NCBI GenBank assembly: GCA_043745485.1
Contig: JAYTSU010000021.1
Coordinates: forward strand, 1-64,000
Source of the DNA: RYN-417 sp043745485
GTDB lineage: Bacteria; Patescibacteriota; Saccharimonadia; Saccharimonadales; JACDBH01
DNA: 64,000 nucleotides
Reading direction: 5' to 3'
The notes beneath the pieces were generated by a model. The model was not told the DNA's origin. It did no database searches and saw nothing but the letters and a program-made list of their open reading frames with translations. Below are positions 43,432-52,334 of this stretch, in pieces. The number at the start of each line of letters is the position of its first letter. The first letter of the stretch is position 1. The translations under genes were made by a program, and so were the position numbers.

Positions 43432-44022
43432 ATGACGCATGGCGCAAAAAGGTGGTTGGGGATTACGTGGACTGCTATTTTTATAGCAGTAGTTGTTTGC
43501 TCTCTAGTTTGGCTAGTGTCGAGCGGGATAATTATTAAACTTCCCTCACTGTTAGTAAAAGATGCAGCTCGGCCAAACCTTGGTTTTAAAGATCTAATCT
43601 TATTCAACAGACCCCAAAATTTTTTGGATAATTATGGTAAATCAAAACAAATAGCAGATGCATCAGTAATTTTTTTCTGGGGAGTTTTAGGGATTGCGGC
43701 ATATGCCTTGGCTACCTTGTCGGCAAGTTTAATAGGTCCTATGATCAAACTCTATAGCACAAAGAACTACGTTTTCGCTAACAATAGGAATAAAAAACAA
43801 TTTTTTGTCCACGAAATTACCAACTATGCACTTAAATTAATAATTCAGCTTATCTTCTTTATTGTAATCATATTGTTTGTACGTTCAGTTTTGCCAATGT
43901 CAATCACTCGGCTCGGCTCACAACCTTTAGCTTCTGATGTAGTGACAATAGCGGCACTCAATGTTTATCTATATATCCTTATCGTGGGATACCGAGTCTT
44001 ATTTAAAAAACCATTATATTAG
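43432..44022 (+). CDS. Hypothetical multi-pass membrane protein
   Basis: A 196-aa protein with four predicted membrane helices (about 9-31, 76-103, 127-151, 168-188), a polar loop between the first two and a basic loop (STKNYVFANNRNKKQFFVHE) between helices 2 and 3. No family was recognised. A TATAAT box lies about 12 nt before the ATG. It overlaps the convergent signal peptidase gene by 4 nt. Confidence 0.7.
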   Translation: MTHGAKRWLGITWTAIFIAVVVCSLVWLVSSGIIIKLPSLLVKDAARPNLGFKDLILFNRPQNFLDNYGKSKQIADASVIFFWGVLGIAAYALATLSASLIGPMIKLYSTKNYVFANNRNKKQFFVHEITNYALKLIIQLIFFIVIILFVRSVLPMSITRLGSQPLASDVVTIAALNVYLYILIVGYRVLFKKPLY

Positions 44023-44606
44023 TAAAAGTGTAACTTTGTTATTGGGTAAATTCTTATAGTTAATTTACCATTTATGTCGTCAAGTTTTATTGTTCCTAGG
44101 TCTGAACGTGAATCAATTGAGCCCCCATTTACGCGGTTATCTCCCATCACAAACACATGATCTTTTTCGACTACTTTATCAACTTCTCCATAGGTAGGTT
44201 GTAGGTTTGGGGAGTAGTAAGTACCAAGATCTGGTTCGAACCCCTGTGGCTTGCTGGAGTTATATACGCTAACTTTACCGTCTTTTATCATTATTCTTTC
44301 ACCGGGCAGAGCAATTACTCTCTTGACGTAGGCAGTTCCGCCCGCTAATGTTTTATGATTTAGTATTACGACTTCACCTCTTTTTGGTAGGTATTTTGAA
44401 CGGCGTATCCTTGAAAGGCTTTTAGGGAGCTTCCATATTATGAGCCTATCACCGCTTATTAATGTGGGCTCCATACTAATGCCATCGACTTGGTAAGCCT
44501 GTACGACATAGAGGTTCATGATAGCGGCAAATGCTAGTGTTGCCACCAGCACTGCCACTAACTTAAATACTACTAATATATTTAACTTCTTTTTCTTAGG
44601 TTCCAT
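44019..44606 (-). CDS. lepB: Signal peptidase I
   Basis: A 195-aa protein with one N-terminal membrane helix (about 8-30) and the S26 catalytic dyad: Ser in GISMEPTLISGDRLI and Lys in GTAYVKRVIALPGERI. The box E motif VFVMGDNRVNGGSIDSRSDLG is also present. It cleaves signal peptides on the outer face of the membrane. Normal length for the short Gram-positive-type enzyme. The propeller protein gene lies 24 nt upstream on the same strand. Confidence 0.94.
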   Translation of the reverse strand: MEPKKKKLNILVVFKLVAVLVATLAFAAIMNLYVVQAYQVDGISMEPTLISGDRLIIWKLPKSLSRIRRSKYLPKRGEVVILNHKTLAGGTAYVKRVIALPGERIMIKDGKVSVYNSSKPQGFEPDLGTYYSPNLQPTYGEVDKVVEKDHVFVMGDNRVNGGSIDSRSDLGTIKLDDINGKLTIRIYPITKLHFY

Positions 44607-44630
44607 AGTAAGTCAAACATATTTGATCTT

Positions 44631-46112
44631 TTATTTTGTAGTAAAGGATGTTGTTCCTGTGCAGGTAGATAGCATGGTACCTGCTTGATTTTTGTAGTTA
44701 GTAGAAACGGTGTAGGTTGTCCGTCTTGCAAACGGTCCAACAGTTGGGCTCCAAGTAGATGAACCGTACTTAGGTAGGCTCGGTATTATCGTGTTTGCTA
44801 CAACATTCGTACCTGCAGCGGTAGTAAGTATTACTGAACCCACGTTGTTAGCAGGTGTGGCGTCTGGTCCATTGTTCGTGAACGTTACTGTAGTAGGCAA
44901 TAGGCCTTTTAACAATTTACCGTAGCCTGCGTTACAACTAACCGAATAGTTACTCGTCAGCACTGGGCCAGAATCTGGAGGGATAGTGGTAGCCACGATG
45001 CCAGACCTAAGAGGTTGCCATACTAAGTACCATACAGACATAGCCATGTCAGCTAAACTGCTATTGGTAGTATTGTAGATCTTAGGATTCCAGGAACCCG
45101 TTCCGCCAATAGGCACTGTTGTCGCTAAAAGATACATATCATCTGGGCTTATGCTATTTAATACATAATAGCCTGCCGTACTATCAAACAACTTAGAGAT
45201 TGTGCTATAGGCTGTTGAATATTTATATATACCTCCCACACTATTATTGTTTGCATCATTATGCGTTGACGCAAAGTACAATGAGCTCAGATCATACGAC
45301 CATATTGGACCACCGAACCCATACTGATCATTTATGTCAGCTTTGCCAGTAGGCGTAACGCAGTTCATATCACCACCAGTTACTGGTATGCTACACACTT
45401 TAAAATGCCAAGCGTTATCTCTGTAGTCCTCTTTTAAAAAATATAACTTTGTATTATCTGGAGTCCACTCAATTGAAAACAGTCTTTCAGGCGTCGCTAT
45501 TACCTTACCGCTAGAATCTTTTAAGTAATTTGTTTGCTTGGTGGCCACATCGTATATGCCGATTCTATTTGGTGCGTTTATACCGTCACCTATAGCATCT
45601 ACCTCAGCAATTTTTGATATAGTCCCGTCTTTAATAACTGCCATACTATCTATGCTATGGAATCCGACCGCATTCCAAGAACCATTAATATTCATATCTT
45701 CTGTTTTTATAAGCTGCGGCGTAGTACCGTCATAACCCATAGTGAGCAGTGATATCTTGCCGGTATTTGTAGAATAATCAAACACCACACACTTAAAGAT
45801 TCTTTTAGATGGGTTCCATGACAATCTTGCCCCATATTGATCTGTATTACCTCCATTTTTACATTCTACTGGGTATGCGGTGGAAGCTGCCGTGGTAGAT
45901 ACTGGAGATAAGTATGTAGGCTTGTTAGTAAGTATGTCTGGATACACACTGTATCCGTCAGTAACTAGACCATTTGAATAAGGATTTGTACCCGCTTTAC
46001 TGTTTTGTAACACTTTATAGCCTGCAAAACCAACTACGCTTACAACAATTAGTAACATTATTAAACCCTGAAGGTGCAGGATGCCTTTTTGGTTTGATTT
46101 TGAGAATTTCAT
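44631..46112 (-). CDS. Secreted beta-propeller protein with prepilin-like N-terminus
   Basis: A 493-aa protein. The N-terminus (SNQKGILHLQGLIMLLIVVS) resembles the type IV prepilin leader: a KG junction followed by a hydrophobic helix, though the conserved Glu at position 5 is absent. Residues about 60-380 are beta-rich and propeller-like (RLFSIEWTPDNTKLYFLKED, PIWSYDLSSLYFAS). The C-terminal about 100 residues (VTFTNNGPDATPANNVGSV) resemble a CARDB/Ig-like adhesion domain. The likely role is at the cell surface. It sits next to lepB on the same strand. Confidence 0.7.
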   Translation of the reverse strand: MKFSKSNQKGILHLQGLIMLLIVVSVVGFAGYKVLQNSKAGTNPYSNGLVTDGYSVYPDILTNKPTYLSPVSTTAASTAYPVECKNGGNTDQYGARLSWNPSKRIFKCVVFDYSTNTGKISLLTMGYDGTTPQLIKTEDMNINGSWNAVGFHSIDSMAVIKDGTISKIAEVDAIGDGINAPNRIGIYDVATKQTNYLKDSSGKVIATPERLFSIEWTPDNTKLYFLKEDYRDNAWHFKVCSIPVTGGDMNCVTPTGKADINDQYGFGGPIWSYDLSSLYFASTHNDANNNSVGGIYKYSTAYSTISKLFDSTAGYYVLNSISPDDMYLLATTVPIGGTGSWNPKIYNTTNSSLADMAMSVWYLVWQPLRSGIVATTIPPDSGPVLTSNYSVSCNAGYGKLLKGLLPTTVTFTNNGPDATPANNVGSVILTTAAGTNVVANTIIPSLPKYGSSTWSPTVGPFARRTTYTVSTNYKNQAGTMLSTCTGTTSFTTK

Positions 46113-46260
46113 TTATCTCCTATTAAAGTGCTTAAGTTATTTTAAGCTAATAGTAACCCAGTTTGAAATTACTACAAAATAAAACCAATATTACTCGTCC
46201 TTAGTTTTATGCTTATTTGTAAAATATTTCAATAACCGCCATAATACATGTTAACTTCTT

Positions 46261-47565
46261 ATGCTATATATGCTTATCATTGCAGGTGTTTTTACAGCGG
46301 TGGCTACTGCCGTAATTATTGTAGTAAGCAAAAATAAGCATCTCGGCAAAGGCCCTAAGAAGTCAGAACATGTATTAGCAGCTGACCTGCAAGATGAGAA
46401 ATTAAAATCAGAAATTATATTAAACGCTATAGAAGATGGAGTGATGTTGCTTGACGATCAGCGAACCATCCAGCTGTTTAACCCGGCTGCGGGCATTATA
46501 ACTGGCTGGGACCCAGCAAATGCCCAAGGAATCGACTATAAATCGGTATTAAAGTTTATAAATGAAAAAGGTGAGCCATACGCTCCGGAGAAAGACCCCG
46601 TCAATATAGCACTTACCGAAAAGCGTACAGTTAGGGATAATACTGCAAACTTAGAAACCCAATCAAAAAGTATTGTATCGCTTGCTATTACCGTCTCACC
46701 GCTGCTTGATGCCGATCAAAATGTACGCGGCGCAGTGGGTATTTTCCGTGATGTTTCTGAAGAACGCAAAGAAGGGCAACAACGAGCAGAGTTCGTCAGC
46801 ACCGCCAGTCACGAAATGCGTACCCCTGTTGCGGCAATTGAAGGATACTTGTCATTGGCGCTTAATGACAAAGTTAGTACTATTGACGCAAAGGCTCGTA
46901 ATTTCTTAGAAAAAGCACACGAGAGCACCCAACATCTTGGACAGCTCTTTCAAGACCTATTAACAAGTGCCAAAGCAGAAGACGGACGGCTCACAAACCA
47001 TCCTGTAGTGGTTGAATTTAGCGGAATGTTAGAAACCTTAACAGATGGATTAAAATTTGCCGCTCAGAAAAAGGCACTTTCAGTAGAATTTGTCCTTGGT
47101 GCACCAAACAGCGTTATTGATGCCAGCGGTGGTAATGTAATAAAACCCCTTTATTACGTATTAGTAGACCCGGACCGTATCCGTGAAGTCATTACGAACC
47201 TATTTGATAACGCAGTCAAATACACCGACAGCGGCAAAATTACGCTTGGGCTAACGGGTGATGATAATGTAGTCCAACTTCGCATTAGCGACACAGGGCA
47301 CGGCATACGTGCAGAGGACACTAAGCATTTATTTGAAAAGTTTTATAGAGTAGATAATTCAAACACTCGCACTGTTGGCGGAACAGGCCTGGGGCTCTTT
47401 ATTTGCCGCAAAATAGTGGAGCTCTACAACGGTCGTATCTGGGTTGACAGCGTTGTGGACAAAGGAAGTACCTTTTATATAAACTTACCACGGCTCAGTA
47501 CAGACCGCGCTCAAAAACTCATGCAAGAAGAAAGCGCCAAGGCATCGGTGTTAACAAGCAAATGA
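46261..47565 (+). CDS. PAS-containing sensor histidine kinase
   Basis: A 434-aa protein with a single N-terminal membrane helix (about 2-21), a PAS domain (about 55-165, AIEDGVMLLDDQRTIQLFNP with GAVGIFRDVSEERK), HisKA with His in FVSTASHEMRTPVAAIEGYL (about 185), and HATPase with LFDNAVKYTDSG, ISDTGHGI and GGTGLGLFICRKI. The lack of an external domain suggests cytoplasmic or membrane sensing. The response regulator follows after about 70 nt. Confidence 0.93.
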   Translation: MLYMLIIAGVFTAVATAVIIVVSKNKHLGKGPKKSEHVLAADLQDEKLKSEIILNAIEDGVMLLDDQRTIQLFNPAAGIITGWDPANAQGIDYKSVLKFINEKGEPYAPEKDPVNIALTEKRTVRDNTANLETQSKSIVSLAITVSPLLDADQNVRGAVGIFRDVSEERKEGQQRAEFVSTASHEMRTPVAAIEGYLSLALNDKVSTIDAKARNFLEKAHESTQHLGQLFQDLLTSAKAEDGRLTNHPVVVEFSGMLETLTDGLKFAAQKKALSVEFVLGAPNSVIDASGGNVIKPLYYVLVDPDRIREVITNLFDNAVKYTDSGKITLGLTGDDNVVQLRISDTGHGIRAEDTKHLFEKFYRVDNSNTRTVGGTGLGLFICRKIVELYNGRIWVDSVVDKGSTFYINLPRLSTDRAQKLMQEESAKASVLTSK

Positions 47566-47635
47566 TGTCGTGGCTCGTTCGTGATACAATGACCATATTG
47601 AAGCATAAACATATAAGCAAGAGAGGGTAGCAAAG

Positions 47636-48526
47636 ATGTCAAAGATCATGCTCGTCGAGGACGACAATAATTTACGAGAAATTTATGAAGCCCGCTTACT
47701 TGCAGAAGGCTATGAAATAGTGTCAGCACATGACGGCGAAGAAGCGTTAGCACTCGCTGTTAAAGAAAAGCCGGACCTTATTATCTCTGACGTTATGATG
47801 CCAAAAATTAGTGGCTTTGACATGCTCGATATACTCCGTTCAACTCCTGAAACTCGTGATACAAAAGTTATTATGATGACTGCCTTAAGCCAGGCTGAAG
47901 ATAAAGAACGTGCGGATAAGCTTGGGGCTGACAGATATCTTGTTAAATCTCAAGTAACCCTAGAAGATGTCGCAAAAATTGCGCGTGAAGTATTGGAGGG
48001 CACTGGAGGTGGTGCACAAAGTCCAGTTGTTGATGAAGCTCCCGTAGCTGCAACGCCGGTGGCGGCCGACCCTGTAGTTGTTGCACCAGTTGCAGTAGAC
48101 CCAGTGGCTGTTACGCCAGTAATAAGCATGCCTGTTGACGACCCAACAACTGACAGCAGCACACCTTTGACTTCGACTCTTGATACGGTTGAAGATGCAC
48201 AGTCTGTTTCTGACGAACAAACAACCGTTAATGATCAGGTTAAGCAGTTTGTAGACCAGACTCCTGGCACTGATATGACTCCTGCATCGGCAGCACCTGT
48301 TGCAGCACCGTTAGTCACTCTTGATGATACGCTAGCCGCTGAGTCGTCTTCTGGAGTAAATGGCAAAAAAGTCCTCCAGCCCATCACTGACCCAAATGCA
48401 AAACCAGACCTTAATAAACTACTTGAGGAAGAAGAGAAAAAGAGCGGACAAAGCCATCAAATGATAACTCCCCAATCCGATCCTTCCATAAATCCAGCAG
48501 ACGATCCAAATCTAATAGCTTTGTAA
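47636..48526 (+). CDS. Response regulator with long low-complexity tail
   Basis: A 296-aa protein. The REC domain (1 to about 122) has MLVEDDNN, phospho-Asp in IISDVMMPKISG, Thr/Ala in MMTALSQ and Lys in YLVKSQVT. The rest is a disordered tail: first imperfect Val-Pro-Ala repeats (VAATPVAADPVVVAPVAVDP), then acidic and Gln/Asp-rich. No DNA-binding domain is present. The tail could act as a flexible linker for protein contacts. It is preceded by SD-like GAGAGGG. rluB starts 1 nt after its stop. Confidence 0.88.
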   Translation: MSKIMLVEDDNNLREIYEARLLAEGYEIVSAHDGEEALALAVKEKPDLIISDVMMPKISGFDMLDILRSTPETRDTKVIMMTALSQAEDKERADKLGADRYLVKSQVTLEDVAKIAREVLEGTGGGAQSPVVDEAPVAATPVAADPVVVAPVAVDPVAVTPVISMPVDDPTTDSSTPLTSTLDTVEDAQSVSDEQTTVNDQVKQFVDQTPGTDMTPASAAPVAAPLVTLDDTLAAESSSGVNGKKVLQPITDPNAKPDLNKLLEEEEKKSGQSHQMITPQSDPSINPADDPNLIAL

Positions 48527-48527
48527 G

Positions 48528-49241
48528 ATGCGTATAAACCGCTACATCGCTCAAGCAACCGGCCTATCACGACGTGCCGCCGACAAGTTAGTGCAAGGAA
48601 ACAAGGTATTTATTAATGATATACCCGCTCAGCTGAGTGATCACGCAACCGCAAACGACAAAGTTGTCTTGGATAAAAGACGGATATTTTTACCCCATGA
48701 GCCAACGACAATAGTGCTAAATAAGCCGGTTGGCTATGTATGCTCTCGGGACGGGCAGGGGAGTAAGACAATCTATGAGCTGTTACCAGAAGAACATAAG
48801 AACTTAAAGCCAGTTGGACGCTTGGACAAAGATTCGAGTGGTTTGTTAGTGATGACTGATGACGGCCAGCTTGCCCACGAGCTAACGCACCCGAAATTTG
48901 TCAAAGATAAGATATATCTCGTGCATGTAGCGCATCCACTCAAAGGCACCGATTTTGATGCAATAACTAAAAAAGGTGTGGACATAGGCGACAATGCTTT
49001 AAGCCAGTTCCGCCTTGAAGTAAAAGATGCTGAACACATGGCAGGCAAGAGCCACTCCATACATGACTCGTGCTACGCAGAAAACAACAAAGACTGGATT
49101 GTAACCATCCACGAAGGACGCAACCGCCAAATTCGCCGCACCTTCAGCGCCCTTGGCTACACTGTTAAGACCCTTCACCGAATCACTTTTGGCAGTTATA
49201 TGTTGAGCGATATCGAAAACGGCCAGTTCAGAAAAGCTTAA
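48528..49241 (+). CDS. rluB: 23S rRNA pseudouridine synthase, RsuA/RluB family
   Basis: A 237-aa protein with an N-terminal S4 RNA-binding domain (MRINRYIAQATGLSRRAADK, VFINDIPAQL) and a catalytic domain with the family motif GRLDKDSSGLLVMTDDG (catalytic Asp), then HEGRNRQIRRTFSALGY. It modifies a uridine in large-subunit rRNA; RluB is more likely than RsuA or RluE because of the S4 domain and general arrangement, but the precise target is not certain. Confidence 0.9.
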   Translation: MRINRYIAQATGLSRRAADKLVQGNKVFINDIPAQLSDHATANDKVVLDKRRIFLPHEPTTIVLNKPVGYVCSRDGQGSKTIYELLPEEHKNLKPVGRLDKDSSGLLVMTDDGQLAHELTHPKFVKDKIYLVHVAHPLKGTDFDAITKKGVDIGDNALSQFRLEVKDAEHMAGKSHSIHDSCYAENNKDWIVTIHEGRNRQIRRTFSALGYTVKTLHRITFGSYMLSDIENGQFRKA

Positions 49242-49306
49242 ATATAACATCGCGTCATTATACCCCTTTTGTCAATACCCGATATCTGTTATAATCAGTA
49301 CAACTT

Positions 49307-50719
49307 ATGGCAGTAAAAGTTCCTATTGTTGCAATTATCGGCCGCGCAAATGTTGGCAAGTCCAGCTTATTCAATGCGGCTCTTGGACGGCGTGAGGCAA
49401 TAGTAGCCGACGAAGCTGGAACTACCCGCGACAGTCTCTATGGCAAAGTAACCTTTTATGACAAGGACTTTTGGCTCGTAGACACCGCCGGACTCAAGCA
49501 AAAAGCCGCCGACGAGTTTGAATTTACTATCCAAGAACAGATAGCCCAAGCAGCTGATAGCGCTGATCTCATCTTGGTAGTTATAGAGTCACATGTAACT
49601 CTCACTGAGGAAGACCGTAAAGTCGCTAAAATGGCATTAAAGACACGCAAACCCGTCATTTTAGTAGTTAACAAGGGTGACAAACTTGGCCGCCACATCA
49701 ACGACACGGACGTCATGGCTCCATACCAGCGCCTTGGTATCAAGGACATTTTTATAACGAGCGCAACCCAGTCTGCCGGTATCGAAGAGCTGTTTGAATA
49801 TGTCAGCAGCATTATTCCTAAAGCAACTATTGTTGTGGCCGAAGACCGCATTTCACTTGCCATCTTAGGCCGCCCAAACGTTGGCAAATCTCAACTGTTC
49901 AACACTCTAGCCAAAAAGCAACAGGCTATTGTGGCCGACAGAGCAGGGACCACCCGAGACATCAACCGAACCGCCGTCAAATTTATGGGCAAAGAGATTG
50001 AGCTGATGGACACGGCTGGCATTCGCCGCAACGGTAAAATTGAAGTAGGCGTCGAAAAGTTCAGCGTTATCCGCAGCCTTAGCGCCATCGAACAATCCGA
50101 CATCTGTTTACTCCTTATTGATGCCAACGACTTAAGTGTCCAGCTAGACCAAAAAATCGCCGGCATGATAAAAGAAGCAGGCAAAGGACTCATCCTCATT
50201 ATCAGCAAGTGGGATAGTGTAGATAAAGATGCTTGGACCCACGACACAATGATGCCAAAGATCCAGGCCGAATTTGAATTTGTACCATGGGCGCCAATGA
50301 TAGTCACAAGCTCAGTAACAGGCCAAAACGTCAGCAAAATCTTTGAAATGGTTGTAGAAGTGTCTAACACTCGTCATAAGCGTATTAAGACAACAGAGCT
50401 AAACGGCTGGCTGCACAAAACCACCGATCGCCATCCACCGGCAGGTCTCAAAAACCGCCAGCCAAAACTCCGTTATGTTGTCCAGGAAGAAGGCAACGAC
50501 AGTCCCAACTTCAAGATTTTTGGCTCACAACTCAAATTTTTGCACTGGTCATATCGCCGTCACCTCGACAGAACCTTCCGTGAAACCTTTGGTTTCGAAG
50601 GCACACCCGTAAAGTTTTGGTACATCGACCAACACGAACCTCGCGAGAAAAAAGATGGCATCGACTGGAAAAAGAACCTCCGCCCCGACCAACTCCCCGA
50701 CCGCACCAAAAAAGCCTAA
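49307..50719 (+). CDS. der: Ribosome-assembly GTPase Der (EngA)
   Basis: A 470-aa protein with two tandem GTPase domains and a C-terminal KH-like domain. The first domain has GRANVGKSSLFNAALG, DTAGL and VNKGDK; the second has GRPNVGKSQLFNTLAKK, DTAGIRR and ISKWD. The C-terminus includes PAGLKNRQPKLRYVVQ and QHEPREKKDGIDW. It supports maturation of the 50S subunit. A TATAAT box lies about 14 nt before the ATG. Confidence 0.95.
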   Translation: MAVKVPIVAIIGRANVGKSSLFNAALGRREAIVADEAGTTRDSLYGKVTFYDKDFWLVDTAGLKQKAADEFEFTIQEQIAQAADSADLILVVIESHVTLTEEDRKVAKMALKTRKPVILVVNKGDKLGRHINDTDVMAPYQRLGIKDIFITSATQSAGIEELFEYVSSIIPKATIVVAEDRISLAILGRPNVGKSQLFNTLAKKQQAIVADRAGTTRDINRTAVKFMGKEIELMDTAGIRRNGKIEVGVEKFSVIRSLSAIEQSDICLLLIDANDLSVQLDQKIAGMIKEAGKGLILIISKWDSVDKDAWTHDTMMPKIQAEFEFVPWAPMIVTSSVTGQNVSKIFEMVVEVSNTRHKRIKTTELNGWLHKTTDRHPPAGLKNRQPKLRYVVQEEGNDSPNFKIFGSQLKFLHWSYRRHLDRTFRETFGFEGTPVKFWYIDQHEPREKKDGIDWKKNLRPDQLPDRTKKA

Positions 50720-50738
50720 ATACGATATACTACCCCAT

Positions 50739-51368
50739 ATGGGACTTTTTGAACGCAAATCAACACCAATTACTATGAGTTATTTTAGTGTGGGCAATGA
50801 AAAAACTAAACTGATTGTGGGACTTGGAAATATTGGCAAAAAATACGAATTTACTAGGCACAATGTTGGATTTTTATGCGTCGATAACATCGTAAAATTA
50901 CAAAACGGTGAATGGAAAGAGAAGAAAACACTCAAAAGCCTTGTGGCAGAAGTGCGTGTTGGCGAAAAACGGGTGATATTTATAAAGCCAACTACACTTA
51001 TGAACATGAGCGGCGATGCGGTCCAAGCCATAAAACAGTTTTATAAAATAGACAACAAAGACATTTTGATTGTGCACGACGAGCTTGCGTTACCATTTGG
51101 ATCGCTTCGTATACGTACAGGCGGCAGCTCAGCAGGCAATAACGGCATTAAATCGGTCAGTGCAGCCATTGGCGAAGATTACTCACGCCTACGCATCGGC
51201 ATAGCTGGAGAACACAGCACTGAAGAAGACGCCGCAGCCTATGTTCTTAAGAACTTCTCAAAAGCAGAGCAAGGGGAGTTGAAGGCTCTCTACGCCGAAA
51301 CAAACGCACTCATCACCGAATTTATTTACTCCGACCATCTCCAGCCCGACACCCGCCAGTTTATCTAA
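50739..51368 (+). CDS. pth: Peptidyl-tRNA hydrolase
   Basis: A 209-aa protein with KLIVGLGNIGKKYEFTRHNVG (catalytic His in TRHN), IKPTTLMNMSGDAV, ILIVHDELALPFG and the RTGGSSAGNNGIKS segment. It frees tRNA from peptidyl-tRNAs that drop off the ribosome. I chose the ATG at 50739 because a TATACT box lies just before it; the longer frame is the end of der read in another frame. About 24 extra residues precede the conserved start. Confidence 0.93.
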   Translation: MGLFERKSTPITMSYFSVGNEKTKLIVGLGNIGKKYEFTRHNVGFLCVDNIVKLQNGEWKEKKTLKSLVAEVRVGEKRVIFIKPTTLMNMSGDAVQAIKQFYKIDNKDILIVHDELALPFGSLRIRTGGSSAGNNGIKSVSAAIGEDYSRLRIGIAGEHSTEEDAAAYVLKNFSKAEQGELKALYAETNALITEFIYSDHLQPDTRQFI

Positions 51369-51669
51369 TAGTTTGTATAGCTTCGATTTCTACAAGATCA
51401 GCAACTATTTGCGTACCGATAGCCAGACCTTCAAGCTCTTCTGAGATAGTTCTGAGTCTTCGAATAGCATATGGCCTATCTGATATCATGCCATCTTCGT
51501 GGTCACTATAAAGTGCTATTAGTTCATGTGCGCACGCATCGGCCCGAGCGCGTACTTGCAGTGCGACCATTGGCATGGCTCGATAATCGATTGGCGAACG
51601 CTTTTCACCAGTTAAATTAAGTTCTCGATCTGTAAAGTGAACTAAACCGGTAGATATATCATGCTGCAT
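51361..51669 (-). CDS. Small hypothetical protein
   Basis: A 102-aa soluble, mostly helical protein after a short beta start (ISTGLVHFTDRELNLTGEKR, then RARADACAHELIALYSDHED). No family was recognised. A TATAAT box lies about 7 nt before the start, and the gene overlaps the end of pth by 8 nt in convergent orientation. Confidence 0.6.
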   Translation of the reverse strand: MQHDISTGLVHFTDRELNLTGEKRSPIDYRAMPMVALQVRARADACAHELIALYSDHEDGMISDRPYAIRRLRTISEELEGLAIGTQIVADLVEIEAIQTIR

Positions 51670-51714
51670 AATTATAATTATAAATCCTTTTAGTATAAGT
51701 GTTATAAATTGGCT

Positions 51715-52260
51715 TAAAATGAAGAGCCTCCAGAGGGGGTGGGCACCGCTGGAGGCTCATTACACCCTTCAACCCACCTTGAAGGCCTCCCCACACCATA
51801 TCTGCGGTCAAGTACTCTCGTAAATGTACTTCACGTTGCGCAGATATGGTGTGGGGCCCACTCGAGGTATAACCGTCGTATCACTCTTAGCCTCAAAAAA
51901 ACGAGGGAGGAACGCGGGGTTAAAGGGGTTAGTCCGTCCTAGAACGCTTGCAACTCCCAGAGTCCGGCAAAATCTCGCAGCTGATAGCTAGAACATAAGC
52001 AGCGGTTGTGATTTTCTAAAGATTTTATTGGGACAACAACTTACCCGTGGGATAAGTTTTGGCTCAAAAAATCTTTAGAAAGTGACCGACCTTATGTTTT
52101 AGCCAGCTGAGGGGTTTTGCTGGACTCTTGGGGATGCGTAGCTAGATAAGTGGAGGGTAACAACTTATAAAGCACGTTCTAAAACAGCTAACGAATTTAT
52201 CTGATGTTACTCAGATAAACGTTAAATAGGGGTATAAGGTACCTGAAATCTCATAAAGAG
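51715..52260 (+). ncRNA. Candidate large structured RNA, family not recognised
   Basis: No convincing ORF here, but several strong stems. Hairpin 51724-51758 has a 10-bp stem (GAGCCTCCAG/CTGGAGGCTC). A small hairpin lies at 51767-51784. Hairpin 51789-51856 has an 18-bp perfect stem (CCCCACACCATATCTGCG and its complement) plus an inner AAGTAC/GTACTT. A nested imperfect hairpin of about 180 nt spans 51954-52135, built from CCCAGAGTCC/GGACTCTTGGG, GGCAAAA/TTTTGCT, CAGCTG/CAGCTG, AACATAAG/CTTATGTT, TTTCTAAAGATTTT/AAAATCTTTAGAAA and AACTTA/TAAGTT. TATAAA and TAAAAT boxes around 51700-51720 could drive plus-strand transcription. The size and density of helices argue for a functional RNA. Strand and ends are uncertain; the plus strand is preferred because of the upstream boxes. 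Confidence 0.7.
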
Positions 52261-52334
52261 ACTCACGGATTGCCATTTTAGCAAACTTATGACATTATGT
52301 CAATACTTAAATACATTAGGAGGGTATTGTCAAT

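Noticed and set aside
50655..50738. N-terminal extension of pth
   Set aside because: These codons are the end of der in another frame. A TATACT box lies right before the ATG at 50739.
51715..52260. Identification of the structured region as RNase P RNA, tmRNA or SRP RNA
   Set aside because: A 19-nt stretch at 52224-52242 (AAATAGGGGTATAAGGTAC) recalls a segment of E. coli RNase P RNA, but the universal P4 elements and the expected order are not seen. There is no tRNA-like end for tmRNA, and no SRP apical motif.
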